A DNA stretch of 64,000 nt from Sulfurovum zhangzhouensis (GTDB taxonomy: Bacteria; Campylobacterota; Campylobacteria; Campylobacterales; Sulfurovaceae). The notes under the pieces were generated by a model that saw only the letters and a program-made list of their open reading frames with translations, did not search any database and was not told the DNA's origin. Positions 16,415 to 24,985 of this stretch are shown here, one piece after another. Location of the stretch: NCBI RefSeq assembly GCF_030347965.1, contig NZ_JAQIBD010000001.1, positions 62,001 to 126,000 of the forward strand, read 5' to 3'. Position 1 is the stretch's first letter; the number at the start of each line of letters is the position of its first letter. Both the position numbers and the translations under genes were made by a program.

Positions 16415-17611
16415 CTATTCTTGAAGTAACAACACCTCTCCTAATGGTACATCGACCACTTCTGGCATAATCCACATGACATCGAAATTTACGTCATTAT
16501 TAGGATAAATCCCCTGACCGTCTGTAAAGAATAACAGTGCTGTTGGATGATCTATATTCTGATCAATATATTCAAAAACCGGACGAAAGTCTGTTCCACC
16601 TCCTCCACTTATCTCGTATTCCAATGGTTCACCTGGAAGATAGGTCTTATGAGAATGTACCTTCGTATCTGCAGTGATGATATCGATCTCAAAATTAGGA
16701 TAAACTTCCATAATCGACTCGACTTCACCTAAAAATATGCCCAAAAGTTCTTTATCCACAGAACCTGAAGTGTCAATGGCAATAATGATACGAAGCAGAT
16801 CTGAGGTCAGACTAGGCAGATAGATACCACGGTAAAGGTACTTCATATTCGGAGGCATAAAACTGTAACTGCTTTTAGCATAGGAAGCGATAAATCCTGC
16901 AAGTACTTCACGCCAGTCCACCTTGTGCGAAAAATACTCCGGTACGACAAACTTCAGATCTTTTGGCAAAGCATCCTGACGTTTTAATTTGTTGAATATC
17001 TGCTCAAAATGCTCTTTAAGCTCTTCTGCAAGTGTATCTAGTTCCTTTTGACTGAGCTGCTGTTCTTGTACAGACTCTACTTTTGCTTCTTCATTTTTTG
17101 GTTTTGGCGTTTCTTCTTTTGGTTCATCTTTGCTGCCTGATTGGTGATCGGGAGATTCCTCCTGGTCTTGTGCATCACCACTAGATTCATGATTGGTCTC
17201 AGGAGCATACTTCATCTCGTCTTTAAGCTGTGAGTAGATCTCTTCAGCATACATCCCTTCAAATTGAGGCTGGTAATTAACATACCCTGGTGCCTGCAAA
17301 CCGTTTTTGACCAGCATCGCATTGACCGCAAAATCACAAGCTTCCTGCCAGAGCCACTTATCTCTGCCTCCGCGTCTCTCCATATGCCCCAGTACTGCAT
17401 GCATCGCTCCATTGGAGAGGATGAACTCCACTTCAGAGACATTGAGCTTATCCACATACTCTTCATTCAGACGTACCGTATTACCGTCACTTTTAAAGGT
17501 CAGCTGATCAGGGTCAGACTCGATCTTGAGTGCTGAAGCGAGTGTCCCAAAATACGGGTGTTCAAGCATCAGTTTGGCTTTAGCTTTGGTCAGTTTTTCT
17601 TGATAGGTCAT
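16415..17611 (-). CDS. DUF2201/VWA-like protein with lost metallopeptidase motif
   Basis: A 398-residue cytoplasmic protein. The N-terminal putative metallopeptidase domain (about 1-130) keeps the HMERRGGRDKWLWQEACDFA core, but the position where relatives carry HExxH reads NGAMH (67-71). A Glu/Lys/Ser-rich linker (about 145-205) follows, then a VWA-like domain (about 255-398) with AIDTSGSV as the metal-ion site. Relatives usually pair with a MoxR AAA+ ATPase as a chaperone-like unit; the MoxR in this window is in another operon at 31554. Its ATG overlaps the stop of the L,D-transpeptidase gene by one base. Confidence 0.8.
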   Translation of the reverse strand: MTYQEKLTKAKAKLMLEHPYFGTLASALKIESDPDQLTFKSDGNTVRLNEEYVDKLNVSEVEFILSNGAMHAVLGHMERRGGRDKWLWQEACDFAVNAMLVKNGLQAPGYVNYQPQFEGMYAEEIYSQLKDEMKYAPETNHESSGDAQDQEESPDHQSGSKDEPKEETPKPKNEEAKVESVQEQQLSQKELDTLAEELKEHFEQIFNKLKRQDALPKDLKFVVPEYFSHKVDWREVLAGFIASYAKSSYSFMPPNMKYLYRGIYLPSLTSDLLRIIIAIDTSGSVDKELLGIFLGEVESIMEVYPNFEIDIITADTKVHSHKTYLPGEPLEYEISGGGGTDFRPVFEYIDQNIDHPTALLFFTDGQGIYPNNDVNFDVMWIMPEVVDVPLGEVLLLQE

Positions 17612-18426
17612 TATCTGATCCGCTCGTTTTTCATTAATTCTTTCATTAATTCTTTCACTATTTCTTCAGTCCCCTGAACCAGCAGAGGATTTTTCTTTGC
17701 ATCCAACCACTTGATGATATCTTTGATCTCTTCTTCATTCATCACTGTACATCCAGCAGTTGCGATCGGTTTAATATGGATAAAGATACATGATCCAGCA
17801 CCCCTGATAGATTTTTCTCCTTGCATGATGCCGTTATGGTCTACGACGATACCGTACTTGTAGTAGTCTTCAGGGAATTTCATCCTCTCATAGCTTTTAT
17901 AGTCCATCTTTATTTTCGTGCTGTCTACAATCTTATTATAATACTTTGAATTTATATCATCGACACAATGATCTGTCTCTTTATAGACTTCAAACGGATA
18001 ATCAATTTGAAAGGGTTCATACCCAAATGCCTGTTTTAGTTCAAATATCCCTGCAGGAGACTTGCCGTCCCCCTCTTTTTTTATTATCTTGGCATTATTT
18101 GGGATAGTATGCAATCCTCTTCCCCACCCCAGACCGTTTCTTCCAAGCTTGATATCTATAGCCTTTCCTACCTTTTCCCACGTTGTATCGATACGTTCAA
18201 ATCTTTGTAGTTTACCTTCCGGTGCCGACCACTTTTCAGTCGTCACAACGATCAGCTGCTTACTAAAAATATCGTCAGCATTTATAATATTTATTGAAAG
18301 AATTATAAAAAGTATGATGCGACCAGTCGCATGAGCCAACTGCTGAAGTTGTCTCAGTGACAACGTAGTCTTTTGGACTTTGTTCAAAAGGCGTCCGATA
18401 ATATTTAGCGTTATTAATATCTTCAT
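17611..18426 (-). CDS. L,D-transpeptidase (YkuD-family) protein
   Basis: A 271-residue protein with a membrane or signal segment at about 34-50, preceded by an unusually long 33-residue Leu/Gln-rich N-terminus. The catalytic domain (about 60-245) has the YkuD-type His and Cys: FIHIKPIATAGCTVMN, with the nucleophilic Cys in AGC. It also has the family's GRNGLGWGRGL segment. It would form or trim L,D cross-links or exchange D-amino acids in peptidoglycan. AAGGA lies ten bases before the ATG at 18426, so the long N-terminus may be real; its leader overlaps the divergent nhaC start. Confidence 0.82.
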   Translation of the reverse strand: MKILITLNIIGRLLNKVQKTTLSLRQLQQLAHATGRIILFIILSINIINADDIFSKQLIVVTTEKWSAPEGKLQRFERIDTTWEKVGKAIDIKLGRNGLGWGRGLHTIPNNAKIIKKEGDGKSPAGIFELKQAFGYEPFQIDYPFEVYKETDHCVDDINSKYYNKIVDSTKIKMDYKSYERMKFPEDYYKYGIVVDHNGIMQGEKSIRGAGSCIFIHIKPIATAGCTVMNEEEIKDIIKWLDAKKNPLLVQGTEEIVKELMKELMKNERIR

Positions 18427-18431
18427 TTGGT

Positions 18432-18446
18432 TATAATCCTTGTATG
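18432..18446 (+). promoter_or_regulatory. Promoter giving a possible leaderless nhaC mRNA
   Basis: TATAAT (18432-18437) is followed by only six bases before the ATG at 18444, so the predicted transcription start coincides with the start codon. No ribosome-binding sequence is present. Confidence 0.5.
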
Positions 18447-19823
18447 GAATATGGAATCATCTCAATAGCAATTCCCTTGCTGACTATTTTTCTGGCTATT
18501 ATAACAAAAGATGTAATCGTTTCTCTGCTAGGCGGTATCTTTGCAGGTTTTCTCGTACTCAACGGTTACAACCCTGCCAAAGCGTTCACCGCTCTATGGG
18601 ATGGTGTGATCGCGATTTTTGCAGAAGGCTGGATCGTCAAAACCCTGCTTTTTATGCTCTTTATCGGTGCGATCATACGGCTTCTTACGATTTCAGGCTC
18701 TGTAGAGCGTTTTGTAGTGTATCTCTCTGAAAAATCCAATCGTATCGATTCACCAACCGGTGCGATGTTGCTGGCATACTTCATCGGCGTGGTGATCTTT
18801 ATCGAATCATCGATCACCTCTTTAGTAGCCGGTACCGTAGCAAAACCGCTTTGTGACAAGAACGGTGTGAGTCGTGAAAAGCTGGCTTACATCTGTGATT
18901 CTACCTCTGCACCGATCTGTTCGTTGATTCCACTCAATGCCTGGGGAGCCCTGCTTTTGGGACTTATTATCACGGCTATTGAATCAAATGTTATTACAGG
19001 AGATCCAATCTCTTTACTGGTCTACTCTATCCCTTATAACTTCTATTCTATCTTTACACTACTGATCGTACTTGCTGTAATATTTTTAAATATTAATATC
19101 GGTCCTATGAGTGATGCTACCCCAAAAACTTATCATCTGCCCGAAAACCACTACGATATAAAACCTTCACTATACGGTATGGTTCTGCCGGTAGTAGTAA
19201 TGGTTGCAATGGTACCTGTAGGCCTTTATATCACAGGTGATGGAGATATCTTCAAAGGCTCGGGTTCTACCTCGGTTTACTATGCGGTTATCACTACCCT
19301 GCTCTTCATGTACCTGCTCTTTGTACCAAATAAAACGATCTCACATAAAAAATATTTTGAAGGACTCTTTGATGGGATGGCCCATATGCTTCCGGTAACG
19401 ACCATCCTTGTATTTGCACTACTCATCGGAAAAGTGATTGGTGATCTGGGTACAGCCAAATATCTTGCAACTCTCTTACATGGCAATATCTCTGCCATCC
19501 TCGTGCCTTTACTGATATTTTTAGTCTCTTCTATCACTGCTTTTTCTACTGGTACGAGCTGGGGGACTTTCTCGATCATGATGCCTATCGGGCTGGCATT
19601 GGGTGCGACGCTTGATCTTTATATCCCCTTAGTGATCGCTGCAGTGATCAGCGGAGGGATATTCGGTGATCATGCTTCTCCTATCTCCGATACCACTATC
19701 ATCTCATCGATGGCAGCAGACTGCAACCATATCGATCATGTACGTACACAACTGCCATATGCCCTGCTCGGCGGTGGATTAGCAAGTATCGCCTTTTTGA
19801 TTGCCGGGTGGGTAACGATATAA
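18444..19823 (+). CDS. nhaC: NhaC-family Na+/H+ antiporter
   Basis: A 459-residue membrane protein with about 11-12 hydrophobic helices and NhaC-family segments: SVERFVVYLS, VVIFIESSITSLVAGTVAKPL, DSTSAPICSLIPLNAWGA, STGTSWGTFSIMMPIGLALG and the C-terminal FGDHASPISDTTIISSMAA. It should exchange sodium for protons across the inner membrane. Substrate details within the family vary (lysine/arginine or malate-lactate exchange also occur). The start codon has no ribosome site and lies six bases after a -10 box. The divergent L,D-transpeptidase start is only 17 bp away. Confidence 0.9.
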   Translation: MEYGIISIAIPLLTIFLAIITKDVIVSLLGGIFAGFLVLNGYNPAKAFTALWDGVIAIFAEGWIVKTLLFMLFIGAIIRLLTISGSVERFVVYLSEKSNRIDSPTGAMLLAYFIGVVIFIESSITSLVAGTVAKPLCDKNGVSREKLAYICDSTSAPICSLIPLNAWGALLLGLIITAIESNVITGDPISLLVYSIPYNFYSIFTLLIVLAVIFLNINIGPMSDATPKTYHLPENHYDIKPSLYGMVLPVVVMVAMVPVGLYITGDGDIFKGSGSTSVYYAVITTLLFMYLLFVPNKTISHKKYFEGLFDGMAHMLPVTTILVFALLIGKVIGDLGTAKYLATLLHGNISAILVPLLIFLVSSITAFSTGTSWGTFSIMMPIGLALGATLDLYIPLVIAAVISGGIFGDHASPISDTTIISSMAADCNHIDHVRTQLPYALLGGGLASIAFLIAGWVTI

Positions 19824-19927
19824 TTGATAAAGTGAAAATAAATACATTAGAGTACAATAGTATATTCTCTTCTTTTACAATGGGGTTTTAGAAAGAGGAA
19901 GTTATAAGCTAAATAAGGGGAATTTTT

Positions 19928-20635
19928 ATGAAAAATGTTTTCATTTCAATCATAGTATCTATAGCTATCGCTGCTTCTGGATACTTTATCGGTCAAACAA
20001 TGTATAACGCAAAAGTTGCTATAAACACTGCAGAAGTAAAGGGGCTGGCAGAACGGAAAGTGAAAGCTGATTTAGTAAATTGGCGTTTAAACTTCAAGGT
20101 TGCTTCCAATAATAAAGAGGATCTCTCCAAGCTATATAGTGATGCTGAAAAAATACAAGAGGATATCATAACACTGCTACTTCAAAGTGGGCTAAAAAAA
20201 GAAGAAATTAATATCGGTGTTATAAGCTATAGCCCTATAGAATTTAGAGACAGGGATCAAAAACTGGTAGACCAGCAACATCAGTTAAGTAACGATATTG
20301 AGATACAAACCAAAAAAGTAGACCTTATCTCATCGGTTAGATCAAGTATGAATAAACTTATTGCAAAGGGAATAGATATCAATAATTTTGAACCTGAATA
20401 TAGATTTACAAGTTTAAATGATATCAAACCTGATATGTTGAAAGAAGCTACCCAAAATGCCAGAGTTGCTGCCAATGAATTTGCCCAAAATGCCGGGATA
20501 AAAGTGGGTAGTATCAGAAGTGCAATACAGGGAAATTTCGTTATAAGAGATGTTGGTGAAGACTACAGTGATACGAAAAAAATAGACAAGTACGTCAGAG
20601 TAGTAACTTCAATTACTTTCTATCTCACTGACTAA
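19928..20635 (+). CDS. SIMPL-domain (DUF541) exported protein
   Basis: A 235-residue protein with one N-terminal hydrophobic segment (about 5-23, uncleaved anchor or signal) followed by a SIMPL domain. Typical features are the early VKGLAERKVKADLVNW strand region, the central NNDIEI-type strand (here LSNDIEIQTKKVD) and the long helix LKEATQNARVAANEFAQNAG. The family localises to the periplasm or outer membrane and its biochemical role is unsettled. AAGGGGAA precedes the ATG by six bases. It is separated from metK by 74 bp. Confidence 0.85.
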   Translation: MKNVFISIIVSIAIAASGYFIGQTMYNAKVAINTAEVKGLAERKVKADLVNWRLNFKVASNNKEDLSKLYSDAEKIQEDIITLLLQSGLKKEEINIGVISYSPIEFRDRDQKLVDQQHQLSNDIEIQTKKVDLISSVRSSMNKLIAKGIDINNFEPEYRFTSLNDIKPDMLKEATQNARVAANEFAQNAGIKVGSIRSAIQGNFVIRDVGEDYSDTKKIDKYVRVVTSITFYLTD

Positions 20636-20709
20636 ACTTTTCTTGTTTACAGATCAAAACTGATGATGTATAACGTTAAAATATTTTGTGAGAATTTTTA
20701 GGAGACTAA

Positions 20710-21915
20710 ATGTATCTTTTTACTTCAGAAACCGTTTCGGCAGGACATCCTGATAAGTGTGCCGATATTATCGCAGACACTATCGTAGATACACTTCTTC
20801 AAAGTGATCCCAAGTCAAAAGTAGCAACGGAAACCTTTTTGAGCGGCAACCATATCATCATCGGTGGAGAGGTAAAGACGACGGCTGCAACGAGTGAAGC
20901 GTTTTATAAAGATATCGCCAGAAAAGCACTTCACAATATCGGTTATCCTGAAAGAGAAGGCTTTGGGCGTGGAGATACACTCTATCCTGATGAAGCAGAC
21001 ATCCATGTCTATATCTCCGAGCAATCGCCTGATATTACCATAGGTGTAGAAAAGGCAGATGAAGAGATCGGTGCTGGTGATCAAGGGATCATGTTCGGCT
21101 ATGCAACCAGTGAACGTGATGACTATATGCCGACAGCTTTGGCCTATGCCAGAGAGATAAGGGATGTACTGTATGCATATGCACTGCAACACCCTGAAAC
21201 ATTTGGTGTAGACCTCAAAACACAGGTGACTATAGACTACGGCAGCAAAGAGAATTTTGATAATTGTAATCCCATAAGGGTCGCACAGATCGTCGTAGCA
21301 ATATCTCATAGTGAAAAGACCACACAAAAAGAGGTTCAGCAGCTGGTCAAAAAACTGATCATCGAAAACGTAAAGTTCAAAGAGGGACATTTTGATGAAG
21401 AACATGTCGTGTTCTATATCAATAACACGGGAAGATTTGTCCGCCACTCCCCTATCGCTGACTCCGGATTGACAGGGAGAAAAGTCGTATGTGATACTTA
21501 TGGCGGATATGCACCTATAGGCGGTGGTTCGCAAAGCTCAAAAGATTACAGTAAAGTGGACCGCTCTGCACTCTATGCAGCCAGATGGGTCGCCAAACAT
21601 ATTGTTGCAGCCGGTCTTGCAAAAAAAGCACTGGTTCAACTGGCTTACGTCATCGCTGAGCCAATACCTATCTCAGTGACAGTGGATACACAGCATACAG
21701 CACTAACTGACATCAAAGACGAAGAGCTTTCAATAAAGATTGCTGCTCAGTTTCCCCTCACTCCAAAATGGATCACTGAAAAGTTCGGACTTGATCGTCC
21801 AAGTAAAGAACACTTCCTCTATGCAGAAGTAGCAGCCAAAGGTCAAGTCGGATATAGTGAATATCCATGGGAACAGTTGGATGCATTGGATTGGTTTAAA
21901 AAACTGAAACAGTGA
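20710..21915 (+). CDS. metK: S-adenosylmethionine synthetase
   Basis: A 401-residue MetK with GHPDKCADIIADTI (N-terminal His-Pro-Asp), GAGDQGIMFGYA (methionine/ATP site), DSGLTGRK and KVDRSALYAARWVAK. It makes SAM from methionine and ATP. The P-loop-like segment that reads GGGAFSGKD in E. coli reads GGGSQSSKD here, and the region after it (YVIAEPIPISVTVDT) is also changed. The pattern looks like a lineage variant, since catalytic Lys and Asp residues remain. AGGAG lies six bases before the ATG. No SAM riboswitch is evident in the 74-bp upstream gap. Confidence 0.95.
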   Translation: MYLFTSETVSAGHPDKCADIIADTIVDTLLQSDPKSKVATETFLSGNHIIIGGEVKTTAATSEAFYKDIARKALHNIGYPEREGFGRGDTLYPDEADIHVYISEQSPDITIGVEKADEEIGAGDQGIMFGYATSERDDYMPTALAYAREIRDVLYAYALQHPETFGVDLKTQVTIDYGSKENFDNCNPIRVAQIVVAISHSEKTTQKEVQQLVKKLIIENVKFKEGHFDEEHVVFYINNTGRFVRHSPIADSGLTGRKVVCDTYGGYAPIGGGSQSSKDYSKVDRSALYAARWVAKHIVAAGLAKKALVQLAYVIAEPIPISVTVDTQHTALTDIKDEELSIKIAAQFPLTPKWITEKFGLDRPSKEHFLYAEVAAKGQVGYSEYPWEQLDALDWFKKLKQ

Positions 21916-21964
21916 TGCCATGCACGATCAAAGATAAAAATCGTTTCTTTTTATGCACTAGTGT

Positions 21965-21970
21965 TATAAT
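21965..21970 (+). promoter_or_regulatory. Candidate -10 box before the nitrilase fragment
   Basis: TATAAT at 21965-21970, within an AT-rich stretch, 59 bp before the preferred ATG at 22029. It indicates that the truncated gene may still be transcribed. Confidence 0.4.
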
Positions 21971-22028
21971 AAAGTAAACGCGTTGGCGAATTTCGTCTTA
22001 TCTCTTACATATGAAAAAGGAGATAGTT

Positions 22029-22283
22029 ATGGATGAAAGTATTTTCAAAGTAGCTGCAGTGCAGGCAGTTCCTGTTTTTTTTGATCGTGAATCTACTGTC
22101 GAGAAAGCATGCAGGCTGATCAAAGAAGCTTCTCAGAATGGTGCTCGTCTTATCGTTTTTCCTGAAGTGTTTGTCCCGGGTTACCCGGACTGGGTGTGGA
22201 ATGGACCTGCAAGCCAGATCTCTTTAAACCAGGAACTTTACGGCTTATACAGTTTGAAAAAACGGTTGAAGAATATAATGTAG
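22029..22283 (+). pseudogene. Truncated nitrilase (carbon-nitrogen hydrolase), N-terminal remnant
   Basis: An 84-residue frame matching only the first quarter of a nitrilase. VAAVQAVPVFFDRESTVEKA and the catalytic Glu in VFPEVFVPGYPDWVW are typical of aliphatic/aromatic nitrilases of about 310-340 residues. The catalytic Lys and Cys regions are missing; the frame ends after KKRLKNIM. In the +2 frame FEKTVEEYNVVQKEA continues for a few codons before a stop, which may be the remains of the far C-terminus after an internal deletion. The start at 22029 has AAGGAG six bases upstream. It should not be catalytic. Confidence 0.8.
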
Positions 22284-22414
22284 TTCAAAAAGAAGCATAA
22301 AGTGAAACAACCCATCTTTTGCATTTCTAAAAAATACAAAAACGCATTTGGTTGTTAAAGAAAATATAGATAAATTAACTGTGATATATGTTGCCATTAC
22401 CAGGAGAATAAACG

Positions 22415-23716
22415 ATGAAAAGATCAAACTCCAGAAGAACAATAACACTACTTGGAGCTATCTCTATAGGAATTGGCGGTATGGTAGGCGGAGGTATCTT
22501 TGCTGTATTGGGTGAAGCTGTATCATTAGCCCATGGAGCTACAATGGTGGCATTTTTGGTAGCGGGTATTGTAGCCGTGTTGTCAGCATATTCCTATGCA
22601 AAACTATCTGTACACTATCAGAACCGTGGAGGTACAGTTGTTTTCGTGAACCATGCCTTTGGCTTCAACCTTCTCTCCGGTAGTCTCAATCTTTTGCTAT
22701 GGCTCAGTTATCTGGTGACGATATCTCTCTATGCCGTAGCATTTGCATCATATGGTGCAACCTTTTTCCCACAACCCTCTGAATCATGGTTGCGGCATCT
22801 ACTCATCAGTATAGCTATTGTTTTACCTACAGCGATCAATCTGATCAGTGCCTCGTTTGTAAGCAGATCAGAATCTTTGATAGTATTTATCAAAGTGATA
22901 TTATTGTTGTTGATTATCGTTTCAGGGAGCGGTTATATAGAAGTAGAGAGACTTTCTCCTGTGGAGTGGGGAACACCGTTTTCGATCTTTATTGCGGGTA
23001 TGATCATATTTGTAGCTTATGAAGGATTTGAGCTAATTGCCAATGCTTCAGAAGATATCGAAAACCCTGAATCCAATCTACCTAAAGCTTTTTTTATCTC
23101 GGTGATCTCTGTTATTGTACTTTATATCCTTATTGCTATTATCACGGTGGGGACTGTTTCAAGCGATACACTTCTTAAAGCCAAGGATTATGCACTTGCC
23201 GTTGCTGCCGAACCTGCTCTGGGTAAGACAGGTTTCACAATTGTTACGATAGCAGCACTACTAGCAACCTTTTCTGCGATCAATGCCACTATCTATGGAA
23301 ATGCCAGACTCAGTTATACCCTGGCCAAAGAAGGAGAGCTTCCTGAAGAGCTGGAAAATGAAAGAGAAGATATTCCGTTTGTAGGGGTTTTGATCACGAC
23401 ACTGTTGAGTTTGATATTAGCTAACACCATTGATCTCAGAGAGATTGCCATTATCGGGAGTGCCGGTTTTTTACTGATCTTTACCCTGATCAATCTCAGT
23501 GCGTTTAAACTTTCCAAACATATCCATGCAAGTACTATGGTTACACTGATTTCCACTTCAGCCAGCTTTATTTCTCTACTGACGCTATTGATCCATACCT
23601 CAAAGGATACACCACAAGCTCTTTGGGTATTTATCTCATTTATCATATTTTCGATTCTCTTTGAATGGGGATACGGAAAATTTTTCAGGGGTCATTTTTT
23701 CAACCAGCCGTACTAA
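22415..23716 (+). CDS. APC-superfamily amino-acid permease
   Basis: A 433-residue protein with about 12 membrane helices. The first helix carries the APC substrate-binding signature (SIGIGGMVGGGIFAVLGEA), and FVAYEGFELIANASEDIENP in helix 6 is typical of cationic/neutral amino-acid permeases. ARLSYTLAKEGELP follows helix 8. It imports amino acids by proton symport or exchange; the specific substrate is not readable. AGGAGAA lies six bases before the ATG. It follows the broken nitrilase gene, so the two may once have formed a nitrogen-scavenging unit (inference). Confidence 0.88.
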   Translation: MKRSNSRRTITLLGAISIGIGGMVGGGIFAVLGEAVSLAHGATMVAFLVAGIVAVLSAYSYAKLSVHYQNRGGTVVFVNHAFGFNLLSGSLNLLLWLSYLVTISLYAVAFASYGATFFPQPSESWLRHLLISIAIVLPTAINLISASFVSRSESLIVFIKVILLLLIIVSGSGYIEVERLSPVEWGTPFSIFIAGMIIFVAYEGFELIANASEDIENPESNLPKAFFISVISVIVLYILIAIITVGTVSSDTLLKAKDYALAVAAEPALGKTGFTIVTIAALLATFSAINATIYGNARLSYTLAKEGELPEELENEREDIPFVGVLITTLLSLILANTIDLREIAIIGSAGFLLIFTLINLSAFKLSKHIHASTMVTLISTSASFISLLTLLIHTSKDTPQALWVFISFIIFSILFEWGYGKFFRGHFFNQPY

Positions 23717-23814
23717 TATCCATCTCGTGGCATTCTCCTCTTAATTGATGCCAATGTAAAAGGTATAAAATAAGTTCAATAAGGATCATCACCAGAAGAT
23801 CGTAAAGAGTATCA

Positions 23815-24918
23815 ATGGATCAAACAACAAACTATGATACAATACCCCTAAAAAATCAGGATTCATTCCCTATGAAACTACTCGTCTCAGCCCTTGAGCC
23901 ATCAGCGAATCTCCATCTAAAAGAGGTACTTAAACATACTCAGGATGTAGAGCTTATGGGTATATTTGAAAAAAGTATATCTCACGGTACACCGCTATAT
24001 GATATCTCTGAAATGGCGATTATGGGATTTGTAGATGCGATTAAAAAAATTCGTTGGTTTTTCAAAGTAGCTGATGAGATGGTGGAGCTGGCAGCAGATG
24101 CTGACAAAGTACTTTTAATGGACTCCTCAGGTTTTAACCTGCCTCTTTCAAAAAAGTTGAAAGAGAAATATCCAGATAAAGAGATCATCTACTATATCCT
24201 TCCACAGGTATGGGCAAGTCGTCCTAAGCGTGTGGAAAAGCTGGAGAAATACTGTGACAGGCTACTAGGGATCCTGCCGTTTGAGACCGAATACTATCCA
24301 AGCGGGAAAGCAGAGTATGTGGGACATCCTCTGTTAGATGAGATCGATGTAGTTCGCAATGATACAAGAGTTAAAGGAGTTGTTGCATTTCTTCCCGGTA
24401 GCCGCGTAAGTGAGATCACTAAGCTCATGCCTATCTATCTTGAAGTAAGACGCAAACTGGGTAATGATATCCACCCTCTTTTGGTGATCCCGCCCTCTTT
24501 TAGTAAACAAAAGATAGCCAAACTCTACAATGGCAACAGAGAGTTTGAGATCGTACGTGATACCCATAAAGCGCTGAGCCGATCAGAATTCGCATTTATC
24601 TGTTCGGGAACAGCGACACTGGAAGCTGCTTTGATCGGTACACCTTTTACCCTGGCCTATATCGCTAAAAAGATCGATTACTTTATAGGTAGAAAGCTAT
24701 TCAATATCACACAGGTAGGATTGGCAAATATCATTCTTACACGTTTTAATGGTACAACCTTGCACAATGAACTGCTTCAAGAGGATGTCACGGTAGAAAA
24801 CCTGCTTGTAGAATACAGAGATACCGACCAAACAATATTTGCCAAAAAAGCTAAAGAACTTAGAGAGTACTTGTCACATGGCAGCAGCAAAAACGTAGCA
24901 GAAATTATAATGGAATAA
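23815..24918 (+). CDS. lpxB: Lipid-A-disaccharide synthase
   Basis: A glycosyltransferase-B fold protein with LpxB motifs: LLVSALEPSANLHL, YYILPQVWASRPKRV, LGILPFETEYY, YVGHPLLDEI, FLPGSRVSEI and the C-terminal CSGTATLEAALIGTPF. It joins UDP-2,3-diacylglucosamine and lipid X into the lipid A disaccharide. The conserved protein begins at the Met encoded at 23872 (348 residues). The upstream ATG at 23815, five bases after AAAGAG, adds 19 polar residues and is the better ribosome site. Either may be used. A TATAAAAT box lies near 23765. Confidence 0.92.
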   Translation: MDQTTNYDTIPLKNQDSFPMKLLVSALEPSANLHLKEVLKHTQDVELMGIFEKSISHGTPLYDISEMAIMGFVDAIKKIRWFFKVADEMVELAADADKVLLMDSSGFNLPLSKKLKEKYPDKEIIYYILPQVWASRPKRVEKLEKYCDRLLGILPFETEYYPSGKAEYVGHPLLDEIDVVRNDTRVKGVVAFLPGSRVSEITKLMPIYLEVRRKLGNDIHPLLVIPPSFSKQKIAKLYNGNREFEIVRDTHKALSRSEFAFICSGTATLEAALIGTPFTLAYIAKKIDYFIGRKLFNITQVGLANIILTRFNGTTLHNELLQEDVTVENLLVEYRDTDQTIFAKKAKELREYLSHGSSKNVAEIIME

Positions 24919-24985
24919 CAATGACGATAAAGATACCTGATATTAGACTATCAAAACAAAAAACTCATCTCTTAAGGAGATATCC

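Noticed and set aside
20636-20709. A SAM riboswitch before metK
   Set aside because: The gap is only 74 bp and has no fitting helices.
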